A program made the translations under genes and the position numbers. Positions 13,001 through 28,000 of a DNA stretch of 64,000 bases are shown here, piece by piece (the first letter of the stretch is position 1; each line of letters begins with the position of its first letter). The notes under the pieces are model-generated. The model had not been told where the DNA came from. It did not search any database and saw only the letters and a program-made list of their open reading frames with translations. Origin of the DNA: Siphonodentalium dalli (lineage: Eukaryota; Mollusca; Scaphopoda; Gadilida; Siphonodentaliidae); NCBI GenBank assembly GCA_032622095.1, contig CP136066.1, positions 198,578,816-198,642,815 on the forward strand, read 5' to 3'.

Positions 13001-16000
13001 AAAGTGACTTGCCAAAACTTTTGCCAAATAAAAATATTTTTTGCCAAATGGAAATTATTTTTGCCATTGGCAAATTTGGCAAGTGGCAGCGCGAACCCTG
13101 ATCAGTCGCATGCACGAGCTAGTATGAAAGTGAGAACTTCTATATCCTCTTCTGGGGGATATATATATAGAATACACCCACGAGTGGAATTGTGGTTTTA
13201 ACCACGAGCCTGTCGGTGAGTTGTTAAAACCACAATACGGTGACTGGTGAACATTTTGCACTCTTGACTACTATGGGTGTATTTTATTTATGCCATAATT
13301 ATTATTTTTTATTTTTTCTGCGAATTCAACAACTCTGCTGTTTACTTTGAATGTTTATCCACACCGAGAGACACAAATACGACGCTATAAGGTATGTGCG
13401 TCATGCGCAGTGATGCATACATTTACCTCATGACTTCAGCCTGTTTCTGAGCGATCAGTCACTTGGAATTATGTATCATATGTTTATAGTTCGTATAACA
13501 CTAGCAAGCTACATTGCTACATTTGACTGAAATGCAAGCAATTTTCCTCATATCTAATTTATATCATGACAACTTCCAATTTTAAATGAATGTGACATAG
13601 CAACTATTTTGCTAACTACGATGTAGTTCTACTGTGGGTATAAATGTTTAACACATGAAATTACATTTGAACATTTACACCCACAGTATAAATTTATACG
13701 CACAATAGGAAGTTATAAACACACAGTAGGGTGTAAAGATGAAGTTTACAAAATTGGTGTTATACAAACAATAGAATAGGCAATTATGGTATAAACAAAT
13801 TTATTTAACTGTGATTTTTTTGATAAACCACCGTCGAGCATATAATCAATAGAGAGTAATCATTTGATTTAACTGGTGACGTGAAATAATTGAGAGGCAG
13901 GGACGATGTATAAAATAGTCCCTGTCTTGATTGAATTATTTCACATCACCAGTTCAATGAAATGATTATTCTGTTTATTATATTCTACTATAAACATCTG
14001 ATTTACCAGAAATCCGAATAATACCGCCATTATACCCATGTCGCATATATTTATAGCCCGTATGAATACATAACGTACCAGTTAAAGTGACATAATTCAC
14101 TCACAAAATTATCATTTATAATCACTCAAAAAATCATGGTAAATCACACATACTGTTCTGCCATAAGTAATCAACCCAGTAACTGGGGTTAATATGCATT
14201 TATAAATGAGGTAAAACCATAACTGCACCACGTTTAATGGTTTTGTGATGGCTGTGGCACCCGATTAAATGTAGAAAGAAACCCTGGTTATATTCCTTGA
14301 CTGCCGATACACAGTAGATTGCTAACTGCTGACTATGACATATATAAATTTGTTGGAGACGCAAATGTACTGGAAGTTAACATTTCATACCAGTTGATGA
14401 TTTCATGCGTTCTAATCACACAATCCTCTGATTGTCTTGTGGTTTACAACCGTGATTAAAGCCTAAGCTTCGGTCTTACTGGGGTGCCACCCCGGTATGA
14501 GTCATTTACTTAGGGCATTCCCAGCAGTACAGTAGGAATGAAATAAAATATAATGTTACCTTTTCTCATCCAATTCCTCTTGTTCTTCTTTTCGTATTCT
14601 CTCGATGTCGATTCTGAAAGAATGATCAATGAGCATACATGTACACTTCCCAACCAATCAATGAGCGTACACTTCCTTGAAGATACACTAATTAATTCTT
14701 CTTTACTAGATGGATTCTCCCATCACTTATCATAGTGTACATTGGAATGTCTATATTCATTTGGATGGATGTGTCAAGGTAATATAAGTAGACAAAAGAT
14801 AATAGAAGTGCAGAAGGATTCATATTCATTGGTGGGAAATGTTCAGATAATAAGTTCAACAATCAATCTATGGTCCTTTGTTGAGCTTGTTATGTGAACA
14901 TTTCCCAGGTGATAATGAAAAATCTTTAGGCCAATTTTTTGCCAATTCTGTTTTATTTTTGCCAATTTAAAAAAGACTTGGGCCAAATTAAATCCTCACT
15001 TTCTGGACTCACAATTAATGAATAATTTATTTTTATTTCACATCTAACATTCTATATAATTATAGTAATATAAATCCGCTCAACCAAGAGAAATTATTCA
15101 ATGTCACCACGGTGCCAAATACTGTGCCTAGACTTCTTTAACCCTTTCAGTGCCAGGGGCCGATCTCAACGGCCCTAATTTACGGTCTGTAAAATCGGCC
15201 CTAAAATTTTTTTTTTTTAAATTGTTTTTTTTTTTTAGATTTTTAAAAAATTATTAAAATTGTACAAAATTGTAAAAAATAATAACAAATGATGAAAAAT
15301 TGTTAGGCCAATGCATTCTCTTATATATGCGAGGCGACCTATGGTTGACTCGCATATATAAGAGAATGCATTGGCACAGGGTATATGGGTTGATACAAAA
15401 ATCGGACCTGGCACTTAAAGGGTTAATGCGTGAATGTATTTTGTCTCTTCCTCCATTGTTATTCTTCTTTCTCAATAAAAAATAAAAAATAAAAAAAGTT
15501 GACAGGAAATGTTTACTCAATATATAGTGTGAGATTCTGCTGCAGTATAAGGACTAATCAGCCTTCAAGGAAGTGTGTAAATTGGAGTTGTAGAAATTGT
15601 CTTCTGTCATTCTCATAGCTATGGATCTCCTGTGTTAATTTAAGGTTAGCCATTGTAGCTCCCCTGTAGTTTTAAGCTGCCAGGCCGCCTGCAGTGTGAG
15701 GATTGATCAGCCTGTATATCTTCAAGGAAGTGTATAAATTGGAGTTGTATAAATTGTCTTTTTCCTCCTTGTAACTATGGCTCTCCTGGTTGATTTAATG
15801 TGAGCTATTGTAGCTCTCCTATAGTTTTCAAACAGCCAAGCTTGCTGCGGCATAAGGATTAACCCTTTCATTGATAATTACTCATTATCAGTGTTCGCGC
15901 TGTCATAGGCCAACTTGGCCAATGGCCAATTTTATTTCTCGAAAATGGCCCCAAAAAAAGTTATTTGGCCAAACTTTTTTTTTACCCCAAAATTGGTATT

Positions 16001-19000
16001 CTAATTCAAAAACCGGGAGCAACATGAGAATAAAATTTATAGGATGATCATCTGCCTGCAGTTTTAACTAGCGTGAATGCATAAAACAGTAAATAAAATC
16101 ATTGTCCGTCATAAGGCTGAATGGTAGATTGTGGGTAGTAGTTTATTGTCAAGCAACAATGGTGGGATTAACCCTATGAGTGCCAGGTCCGATTTTTGTA
16201 TCAACCCATATACCCTGTGCCAATGATAGGTCGACTCGCATATATAAGAGAATGCATTGGCCTAACAATTTTTCATCATTTGTTATAATTTTTTACAATT
16301 TTAATAATTTTTTCTTATATTCTTTAACTCTTTCATTGCCAGACTTATTTTGTATGTTTAGTGCCAGGGAAAAAACAATATTTAATTTTTTTAATTTTTT
16401 AGGGCCGATTTCACAGACCGTAAATTAGGGCCGATGAGATCGGCTCCTGGCACTGAAAGGGTTAATGCTCTCAATCCAAGACATAGACAAGTTTTGCTCT
16501 TCCATGCCCTGGTCTACTTTCTTACCTGTGACATGCAATTAGAAAATATTTAAAGGCACACAACTGTCAACTTCAGCTTTAATAAATATTCCTTCATTTT
16601 CACCAAGCAGTTTAGGAGGATATCCACTAGTACATAAGAACCAAGAAAATTTTACTTGAAAATGTCACCACCTTATATAATAGAGTAAACATTGACTGTC
16701 AACTTTATCTTTTATAAATATTCCTTCATTTTCACCATGTTGTGTCAGCCGGTATCCGCAATGACATAAACATTGAGATAAATTTAATTGAAAATTACTC
16801 ACACTATATATCAGATTGTGTAAACATTGGCTGTCTACCCTAGATTTAATAAATATTCCTTCGAAGGGTATCCACCAGGCCATAGACACTGAGAGAAGTT
16901 TACTCGAAAGTGTCCACACTATCAATGATATTTATATTGAGTAAACATTGGCGAACATGGAAGCAAGACACATCCTTGATGATATAACCAGGCCAATTAA
17001 TTCTTAAGCTTTTTCCTCCAGTAGGTTCAAAGAGTTATCTAACAGATATCAAATAAATTGAACAATGAGTATTGGTCAGAACATAAAAATGTATCATTTA
17101 TAACTACAGCATTGGTTTACTGAGGCAGAATTTTATCAGTCATACCCATATATATGTAGTAACAGAAAATCATTTACTGGATAGTAAAACACATGCTTCA
17201 GCTCAGGTTAGCCATAAGCACATTTGGTGCACTTTTTGATTATTTAATACTTTTGATTTAAAAAAAATTTGAATTTTGTTATTTAGATTGAACTCCTTTC
17301 TCAATTTAAAAACAACCAAAATGTTTTAAATGAAATTTATTTTGTTTTTAAATAAAAATTTTGAAAAACTAACACCATTATAACATCCGCTGGGGTACCC
17401 TGAGTCACCACACCAAATTTGGTTGAAATTGTTCCAGCTGTCAGGGAGAAAAATCATGAAAAGACAGATGGACAGATCCTACTCTTTTATATACAGATTG
17501 AGTAAACTTTGGCTGGTCATCAACTATAGCCTTTATAGCATTATACGCCTATATGCATGTCATATTTATGTACTCACCAAAAATTTAAGTAAGCCAGACA
17601 GAGAATCGACTAGATCATAAGCACAGAGGGAAATTTACTCAAAAATGTCCACACTATCATTATACCAGGAAGCTACAGATCATTATTGATAAAGAACTGC
17701 AAACCACACGATGCAGCATAGGTCAATATTCTATAGGCACTGAGAGAATTTACTCAAAAAGGTCCACACTATATATAATATCGTGTAAACATTGAATATT
17801 GACTTTGGCATTTTTTGTTATTTATGATGCTGATAATCTATATCATAAATGAATTGGTAATATGTACCTGAATTTAAACCTCAATACATATATACCCACA
17901 TAGTTAGTGTGGTTAGAAGTGGGCCACAGCTCTCGGCATGGATGGCCTTCACATTGGGAATTGCTGTTAAAATAGTGACATTGATTAAAACTGCCATAAG
18001 CAGAAAGAATATTAAAATAAGACATTGTTCTTATAGCAATCATAACTATCACCTAAATTACATTGAGTCACACACATATTTAGAATTGACCTTCCTGGAA
18101 TAGATGGACACCAGCTGTTTATAACCTTCATATATACTGGTGTTAATTGCTATTATTGATAAACATTGGTAAGTAATGAAGTGCTGTAGTACTGGCATTT
18201 TAAAGGCATGGATGGCCTTCGCAGTGGGCATACTGTTAAAATAGTCACACCCATTAAAACTGCCATAAATAGAAAGAATATTAAAATATATACATAATCT
18301 GTTCTTAAACTATTCTTGTTGACGTTGTCGCCAAGAAAGATGACGTATATTACGTCAACAATCCGATTCGGGTGATGCCCCGAAAATTACTGGTTATTCA
18401 TCAGAGTTAAATCACAATAAAGGTAGTCATAGTATCAATGAAGATGACAGTAATGGATTTAATGGTGTAGAATAAATACAGAACACAACTTGAATCATAA
18501 TCTCGAATCTTGTAAACAACTCGTTGCAGACAGCGCATAGTTACATTTCGCTCGAGCTACGCTCTCGAGAAATATATCCTTGCACCATCCGCAACTCATT
18601 CGATAAAATATTGTGTTCTGTCTATTTATTGTCAAGTTTGTATGCTTTGTTATGGAAACAAAAGACAAAAACGTTACAGAACCTGGCTTTTGTTTACAGA
18701 ACACAGCATACAAACTTGACAATAATATACTATTTACGCAATATTTATGGTTGCTATAAGAACAAAATATGTATATATTTTTTAATATTCTTTCTGTTTA
18801 TGGCAGTTTTAATGGGTGTGACTATTTTAACATCATGCCCACCGCAGGTATCTCATGTGTTCATTAGTATCACAAAGTTTTTTAGTGCAAGAGTAGCGCT
18901 GTTTGTACTCTGTAGTCTAACCTTTCTATACTAAAGCATCTAGGATGAGTAGCTATCCCATAGGAACCGTTCAGATAATAACCCTTTCTATACTAAAGTA

Positions 19001-22000
19001 TCATTGATGAGTAAGTCATCCCATAGGAAACATTCAGATAAAAACCCTTTCTATACTAAAGTATCATTGATGAGTAGTCATCCCATAGGAAACATTCAGA
19101 TAAAAACCCTTTCTATACTAAAGTATCATTGATGAGTAAGTCATCCCATAGGAAACATTCAGATAAAAACCCTTTCTATACTAAAGTATCATTGATGAGT
19201 AGTTATCCCATAGGAAATTTTCAGATAAAAACCCTTTCTATACTAAAGTATCATTGATGAGTAAGTCATCCCATAGGAAACATTCAGATAAAAACCCTTT
19301 CTATACTAAAGTATCATTGATGAGTAGTCATCCCATAGGAAACATTCAGATAAAAACCCTTTCTATACTAAAGTATCATTGATGAGTAAGTCATCCCATA
19401 GGAAACATTCAGATAAAAACCCTTTCTATACTAAAGTATCATTGATGAGTAGTTATCCCATAGGAAACATTCAGATAATAACCCTTTCTATACTAAAGTA
19501 TCATTGATGAGTAAGTCATCCCATAGGAAACATTCAGATAAAAACCCTTTCTATACTAAAGTATCATTGATGAGTAGTTATCCCATAGGAAACATTCAGA
19601 TAAAAACCCTTTCTATACTAAAGTATCATTGATGAGTAAGTCATCCCATAGGAAACATTCAGATAAAAACCCTTTCTATACTAAAGTATCATTGATGAGT
19701 AGTTATCCCATAGGAAATTTTCAGATAAAAATCCTTTCTATACTAAAGTATCATTGATGAGTAAGTCATCCCATAGGAAACATTCAGATAAAAAAACCCT
19801 TTCTATACTAAAGTATCATTGATGAGTTATTATCCCATAGGAAACATTCAGATAAAAACCCTTTCTATACTAAAGTTTCATTGATGAGTAGTCATCCCAT
19901 AGGAAACATTCAGATAAAAACCCTTTCTATACTAAAGTATCATTGATGAGTAGTTATCCCATAGGAAATTTTCAGATAATAACCCTTTCTATACTAAAGT
20001 TTCATTGATGAGTAGTCATCACATAGGAAACATTCAGATAAAAACCCTTTCTATACTAAAGTATCATTGATGAGTAAGTCATCCCATAGGAAACATTCAG
20101 ATAAAAACCCTTTCTATACTAAAGTATCATTGATGAGTAAGTCATCCCATAGGAAACATTCAGATAAAAACCCTTTCTATACTAAAGTATCATTGATGAG
20201 TAAGTCGTCCCATAGGAAACATTCAGATAAAAACCCTTTCTATACTAAAGTATCATTGATGAGTAAGTCATCCCATAGGAAACATTCAGATAAAAACCCT
20301 TTCTATACTAAAGTATCATTGATGAGTAGTCATCCCATAGGAAACATTCAGATAAAAACCCTTTCTATACTAAAGTATCATTGATGAGTAGTCATCCCAT
20401 AGGAAACATTCAGATAAAAACCCTTTCTATACTAAAGTATCATTGATGAGTAAGTCATCCCATAGGAAACATTCAGATAAAAACCCTTTCTATACTAAAG
20501 TATCATTGATGAGTAAGTCATCCCATAGGAAACATTCAGATAAAAACCCTTTCTATACTAAAGTATCATTGATGAGTAGTCATCCCATAGGAAACATTCA
20601 GATAATAACCCTTTCTATACTAAAGTATCATTGATGAGTAGTCATCCCATAGGAAACATTCAGATAATAACCCTTTCTATACTAAAGTATCATTGATGAG
20701 TAGTCATCCCATAGGAAACATTCAGATAAAAACCCTTTCTATACTAAAGTATCATTGATGAGTAGTCATCCCATAGGAAACATTCAGATAAAAACCCTTT
20801 CTATACTAAAGTAGCATTGATGAGTAGTCATCCCATAGGAAACATTCAGATAAAAACCCTTTCTATACTAAAGTATCATTGATGAGTAGTCATCCCATAG
20901 GAAACATTCAGATAAAAACCCTTTCTATACTAAAGTATCATTGATGAGTAGTTATCCCATAGGAAATGTTCAGATAAAAACCCGTTCTATACTAAAGTAT
21001 CATTGATGAGTAAGTCATCCCATAGGAAACATTCAGATAAAAACCCTTTCTATACTAAAGTATCATTGATGAGTAGTTATCCCATAGGAAATTTTCAGAT
21101 AAAAACCCTTTCTATACTAAAGTATCATTGATGAGTAAGTCATCCCATAGGAAACATTCAGATAAAAACCCTTTCTATACTAAAGTATCATTGATGAGTA
21201 GTTATCCCATAGGAAACATTCAGATAAAAACCCTTTCTATACTAAAGTATCATTGATGAGTAAGTCATCCCATAGGAAACATTCAGATAAAAACCCTTTC
21301 TATACTAAAGTATCATTGATGAGTAAGTCGTCCCATAGGAAACATTCAGATAAAAATCCTTTCTATAATAAAGTATCATTGATGAGTAAGTCATCCCATA
21401 GGAAACATTCAGATAAAAACCCTTTCTATACTAAAGTATCATTGATGAGTAGTCATCCCATAGGAAACATTCAGATAAAAACCCTTTCTATACTAAAGTA
21501 TCATTGATGAGTAGTCATCCCATAGGAAACATTCAGATAAAAACCCTTTCTATACTAAAGTATCATTGATGAGTAGTCATCCCATAGGAAACACTCAGAT
21601 AAAAACCCTTTCTATACTAAAGTATCATTGATGAGTAAGTCATCCCATAGGAAACATTCAGATAAAAACCCTTTCTATACTAAAGTATCATTGATGAGTA
21701 AGTCATCCCATAGGAAACATTCAGATAAAAACCCTTTCTATACTAAAGTATCATTGATGAGTAAGTCATCCCATAGGAAACATTCAGATAAAAACCCTTT
21801 CTATACTAAAGTATCATTGATGAGTAGTCATCCCATAGGAAACATTCAGATAAAAACCCTTTCTATACTAAAGTATCATTGATGAGTAAGTCATCCCATA
21901 GGAAACATTCAGATAAAAACCCTTTCTATACTAAAATATCATTGATGAGTAGTCATCACATAGGAAACATTCAGATAAAAACCCTTTCTATACTAAAGTA

Positions 22001-25000
22001 TCATTGATGAGTAAGTCATCCCATAGGAAACATTCAGATAAAAACCCTTTCTATACTAAAGTATCATTGATGAGTAAGTCATCCCATAGGAAACATTCAG
22101 ATAAAAACCCTTTCTATACTAAAGTATCATTGATGAGTAAGTCGTCCCATAGGAAACATTCAGATAAAAACCCTTTCTATACTAAAGTATCATTGATGAG
22201 TAGTCATCCCATAGGAAACATTCAGATAAAAACCCTTTCTATACTAAAGTATCATTGATGAGTAGTTATCCCATAGGAAATGTTCAGATAATAACCCTTT
22301 CTATACTAAAGTTTCATTGATGAGTAGTCATCCCATAGGAAACATTCAGATAAAAACCCTTCCTATACTAAAGTATCATTGATGAGTAGTTATCCCATAG
22401 GAAACATTCAGATAAAAACCCTTTCTATACTAAAGTATCATTGATGAGTAGTTATCCCATAGGAAATGTTCAGATAATAACCCTTTCTATACTAAAGTAT
22501 CATTGATGAGTAGTTATCCCATAGGAAACATTCAGATAAAAACCCTTTCTATACTAAAGTATCATTGATGAGTAAGTCATCCCATAGGAAACATTCAGAT
22601 AAAAACCCTTTCTATACTAAAGTATCATTGATGAGTAGTTATCCCATAGGAAACATTCAGATAAAAACCCTTTCTATACTAAAGTATCATTGATGAGTAG
22701 TCATCCCATAGGAAACATTCAGATAAAAACCCTTTCTATACTAAAGTATCATTGATGAGTAAGTCATCCCATAGGAAACATTCAGATAAAAACCCTTTCT
22801 ATACTAAAGTATCATTGATGAGTAAGTCGTCCCATAGGAAACATTCAGATAAAAACCCTTTCTATACTAAAGTATCATTGATGAGTAAGTCATCCCATAG
22901 GAAACATTCAGATAAAAAAAAACCTTTCTATACTAAAGTATCATTGATGAGTTGTTATCCCATAGGAAATTTTCAGATAAAAACCCTTTCTATACTAAAG
23001 TATCATTGATGAGTAGTCATCCCATAGGAAACATTCAGATAAAAACCCTGTCTATACTAAAGTATCATTGATGAGTAGTTATCCCATAGGAAACATTCAG
23101 ATAAAAACCCTTTCTATACTAAAGTATCATTGATGAGTAAGTCATCCCATAGGAAACATTCAGATAAAAACCCTTTCTATACTAAAGTTTCATTGATGAG
23201 TAGTCATCCCATAGGAAACATTCAGATAAAAACCCTTTCTATACTAAAGTATCATTGATGAGTAGTTATCCCATAGGAAATTTTCAGATAATAACCCTTT
23301 CTATACTAAAGTTTCATTGATGAGTAGTCATCACATAGGAAACATTCAGATAAAAACCCTTTCTATACTAAAGTATCATTGATGAGTAGTCATCCCATAG
23401 GAAACATTCAGATAAAAACCCTTTCTATACTAAAGTATCATTGATGAGTAGTTATCCCATAGGAAATTTTCAGATAAAAATCCTTTCTATACTAAAGTAT
23501 CATTGATGAGTAAGTCATCCCATAGGAAACATTCAGATAAAAACCCTTTCTATACTAAAGTATCATTGATGAGTAAGTCATCCCATAGGAAACATTCAGA
23601 TAAAAAAACCCTTTCTATACTAAAGTATCATTGATGAGTAGTTATCCCATAGGAAACATTCAGATAAAAACCCTGTCTATACTAAAGTATCATTGATGAG
23701 TAGTTATCCCATAGGAAACATTCAGATAAAAACCCTTTCTATACTAAAGTATCATTGATGAGTAAGTCATCCCATAGGAAACATTCAGATAAAAACCCTT
23801 TCTATACTAAAGTTTCATTGATGAGTAGTCATCCCATAGGAAACATTCAGATAAAAACCCTTTCTATACTAAAGTATCATTGATGAGTTGTTATCCCATA
23901 GGAAATTTTCAGATAAAAACCCTTTCTATACTAAAGTATCATTGATGAGTAGTCATCCCATAGGAAACATTCAGATAAAAACCCTGTCTATACTAAAGTA
24001 TCATTGATGAGTAGTTATCCCATAGGAAACATTCAGATAAAAACCCTTTCTATACTAAAGTATCATTGATGAGTAAGTCATCCCATAGGAAACATTCAGA
24101 TAAAAACCCTTTCTATACTAAAGTTTCATTGATGAGTAGTCATCCCATAGGAAACATTCAGATAAAAACCCTTTCTATACTAAAGTATCATTGATGAGTA
24201 GTTATCCCATAGGAAATTTTCAGATAATAACCCTTTCTATACTAAAGTTTCATTGATGAGTAGTCATCACATAGGAAACATTCAGATAAAAACCCTTTTT
24301 ATACTAAAGTATCATTGATGAGTAAGTCATCCCATAGGAAACATTCAGATAAAAACCCTTTCTATACTAAAGTATCATTGATGAGTAAGTCATCCCATAG
24401 GAAACATTCAGATAAAAACCCTTTCTATACTAAAGTATCATTGATGAGTAAGTCGTCCCATAGGAAACATTCAGATAAAAACCCTTTCTATACTAAAGTA
24501 TCATTGATGAGTAAGTCATCCCATAGGAAACATTCAGATAAAAACCCTTTCTATACTAAAGTATCATTGATGAGTAGTCATCCCATAGGAAACATTCAGA
24601 TAAAAACCCTTTCAATACTAAAGTATCATTGATGAGTAGTCATCCCATAGGAAACATTCAGATAATAACCCTTTCTATACTAAAGTATCATTGATGAGTA
24701 GTCATCCCATAGGAAACATTCAGATAATAACCCTTTCTATACTAAAGTATCATTGATGAGTAGTCATCCCATAGGAAACATTCAGATAAAAACCCTTTCT
24801 ATACTAAAGTATCATTGATGAGTAGTCATCCCATAGGAAACATTCAGATAAAAACCCTTTCTATACTAAAGTAGCATTGATGAGTAGTCATCCCATAGGA
24901 AACATTCAGATAAAAACCCTTTCTATACTAAAGTATCATTGATGAGTAGTCATCCCATAGGAAACATTCAGATAAAAACCCTTTCTATACTAAAGTATCA

Positions 25001-28000
25001 TTGATGAGTAGTTATCCCATAGGAAATGTTCAGATAAAAACCCGTTCTATACTAAAGTATCATTGATGAGTAAGTCATCCCATAGGAAACATTCAGATAA
25101 AAACCCTTTCTATACTAAAGTATCATTGATGAGTAGTTATCCCATAGGAAATTTTCAGATAAAAACCCTTTCTATACTAAAGTATCATTGATGAGTAAGT
25201 CATCCCATAGGAAACATTCAGATAAAAACCCTTTCTATACTAAAGTATCATTGATGAGTAGTCATCCCATAGGAAACATTCAGATAAAAACCCTTTCTAT
25301 ACTAAAGTATCATTGATGAGTAGTCATCCCATAGGAAACATTCAGATAAAAACCCTTTCTATACTAAAGTATCATTGATGAGTAAGTCATCCCATAGGAA
25401 ACATTCAGATAAAAACCCTTTCTATACTAAAGTATCATTGATGAGTAAGTCATCCCATAGGAAACATTCAGATAAAAACCCTTTCTAAACTAAAGTATCA
25501 TTGATGAGTAAGTCATCCCATAGGAAACATTCAGATAAAAACCCTTTCTATACTAAAGTATCATTGATGAGTAAGTCATCCCATAGGAAACATTCAGATA
25601 AAAACCCTTTCTATACTAAAGTATCATTGATGAGTAGTCATCCCATAGGAAACATTCAGATAAAAACCCTTTCTATACTAAAGTATCATTGATGAGTAGT
25701 CATCCCATAGGAAACATTCAGATAAAAACCCTTTCTAAACTAAAGTATCATTGATGAGTAAGTCATCCCATAGGAAACATTCAGATAAAAACCCTTTCTA
25801 TACTAAAGTATCATTGATGAGTAAGTCATCCCATAGGAAACATTCAGATAAAAACCCTTTCTATACTAAAGTATCATTGATGAGTAGTCATCCCATAGGA
25901 AACATTCAGATAAAAACCCTTTCTATACTAAAGTATCATTGATGAGTAAGTCATCCCATAGGAAACATTCAGATAAAAACCCTTTCTAAACTAAAGTATC
26001 ATTGATGAGTAAGTCATCCCATAGGAAACATTCAGATAAAAACCCTTTCTATACTAAAGTATCATTGATGAGTAAGTCATCCCATAGGAAACATTCAGAT
26101 AAAAACCCTTTCTATACTAAAGTATCATTGATGAGTAGTCATCCCATAGGAAACATTCAGATAAAAACCCTTTCTATACTAAAGTATCATTGATGAGTAA
26201 GTCATCCCATAGGAAACATTCAGATAAAAACCCTTTCTAAACTAAAGTATCATTGATGAGTAAGTCATCCCATAGGAAACATTCAGATAAAAACCCTTTC
26301 TATACTAAAGTATCATTGATGAGTAAGTCATCCCATAGGAAACATTCAGATAAAAACCCTTTCTATACTAAAGTATCATTGATGAGTAGTCATCCCATAG
26401 GAAACATTCAGATAAAAACCCTTTCTATACTAAAGTATCATTGATGAGTAGTCATCCCATAGGAAACATTCAGATAAAAACCCTTTCTATACTAAAGTAT
26501 CATTGATGAGTAAGTCATCCCATAGGAAACATTCAGATAAAAACCCTTTCTAAACTAAAGTATCATTGATGAGTAAGTCATCCCATAGGAAACATTCAGA
26601 TAAAAACCCTTTCTAAACTAAAGTATCATTGATGAGTAAGTCATCCCATAGGAAACATTCAGATAAAAACCCTTTCTATACTAAAGTATCATTGATGAGT
26701 AAGTCATCCCATAGGAAACATTCAGATAAAAATCCTTTCTATAATAAAGTATCATTGATGAGTAAGTCATCACATAGGAAACATTCAGATAAAAACCCTT
26801 TCTATACTAAAGTATCATTGATGAGTAAGTCATCACATAGGAAACATTCAGATAAAAACCCTTTCTATACTAAAGTATCATTGATGAGTAGTCATCCCAT
26901 AGGAAACATTCAGATAAAAACCCTGTCTATACTAAAGTATCATTGATGAGTAGTCATCCCATAGGAAACATTCAGATAAAAACCCTGTCTATACTAAAGT
27001 ATCATTGATGAGTAGTTATCCCATAGGAAACATTCAGATAAAAACCCTTTCTATACTAAAGTATCATTGATGAGTAAGTCATCCCATAGGAAACATTCAG
27101 ATAAAAACCCTTTCTATACTAAAGTATCATTGATGAGTAGTCATCCCATAGGAAACATTCAGATAAAAACCCTGTCTATACTAAAGTATCATTGATGAGT
27201 AGTTATCCCATAGGAAACATTCAGATAAAAACCCTTTCTATACTAAAGTATCATTGATGAGTAAGTCATCCCATAGGAAACATTCAGATAAAAACCCTTT
27301 CTATACTAAAGTTTCATTGATGAGTAGTCATCCCATAGGAAACATTCAGATAAAAACCCTTTCTATACTAAAGTATCATTGATGAGTAGTTATCCCATAG
27401 GAAATTTTCAGATAATAACCCTTTCTATACTAAAGTTTCATTGATGAGTAGTCATCACATAGGAAACATTCAGATAAAAACCCTTTCTATACTAAAGTAT
27501 CATTGATGAGTAGTCATCCCATAGGAAACATTCAGATAAAAACCCTTTCTATACTAAAGTATCATTGATGAGTAGTTATCCCATAGGAAATTTTCAGATA
27601 AAAATCCTTTCTATACTAAAGTATCATTGATGAGTAAGTCATCCCATATGAAACATTCAGATAAAAACCCTTTCTATACTAAAGTATCATTGATGAGTAA
27701 GTCATCCCATAGGAAACATTCAGATAAAAAAACCCTTTCTATACTAAAGTATCATTGATGAGTAGTTATCCCATAGGAAACATTCAGATAAAAACCCTGT
27801 CTATACTAAAGTATCATTGATGAGTAGTTATCCCATAGGAAACATTCAGATAAAAACCCTTTCTATACTAAAGTATCATTGATGAGTAAGTCATCCCATA
27901 GGAAACATTCAGATAAAAACCCTTTCTATACTAAAGTTTCATTGATGAGTAGTCATCCCATAGGAAACATTCAGATAAAAACCCTTTCTATACTAAAGTA

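Larger units (their letters stand above)
8237..13100. mobile_element. hAT-type non-autonomous element with exact 8-bp TSD, 4.86 kb with nested insertion
   Basis: The termini are CAGGGTCTGCGCTG and, inverted, CAGGGTTCGCGCTG. The exact 8-bp direct repeat ATCAGTCG lies at 8229-8236 and 13101-13108. TIR sequence and TSD length fit the hAT superfamily. Comparison with the 543-bp relative at 48926-49468 shows that only 8237-8661 and about 12962-13100 belong to the hAT element; the middle is a later insertion. Blocks of TTTGCCAAAT repeat near both ends. No transposase is seen. Confidence 0.9.

Noticed and set aside
14284-14328. Candidate linker exon reading SAVKEYNQG before the coiled coil
   Set aside because: The phase would fit, but the acceptor lacks a pyrimidine tract and the donor is weak. 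The exon at 45556-45650 fits phase, splice sites and homology far better.
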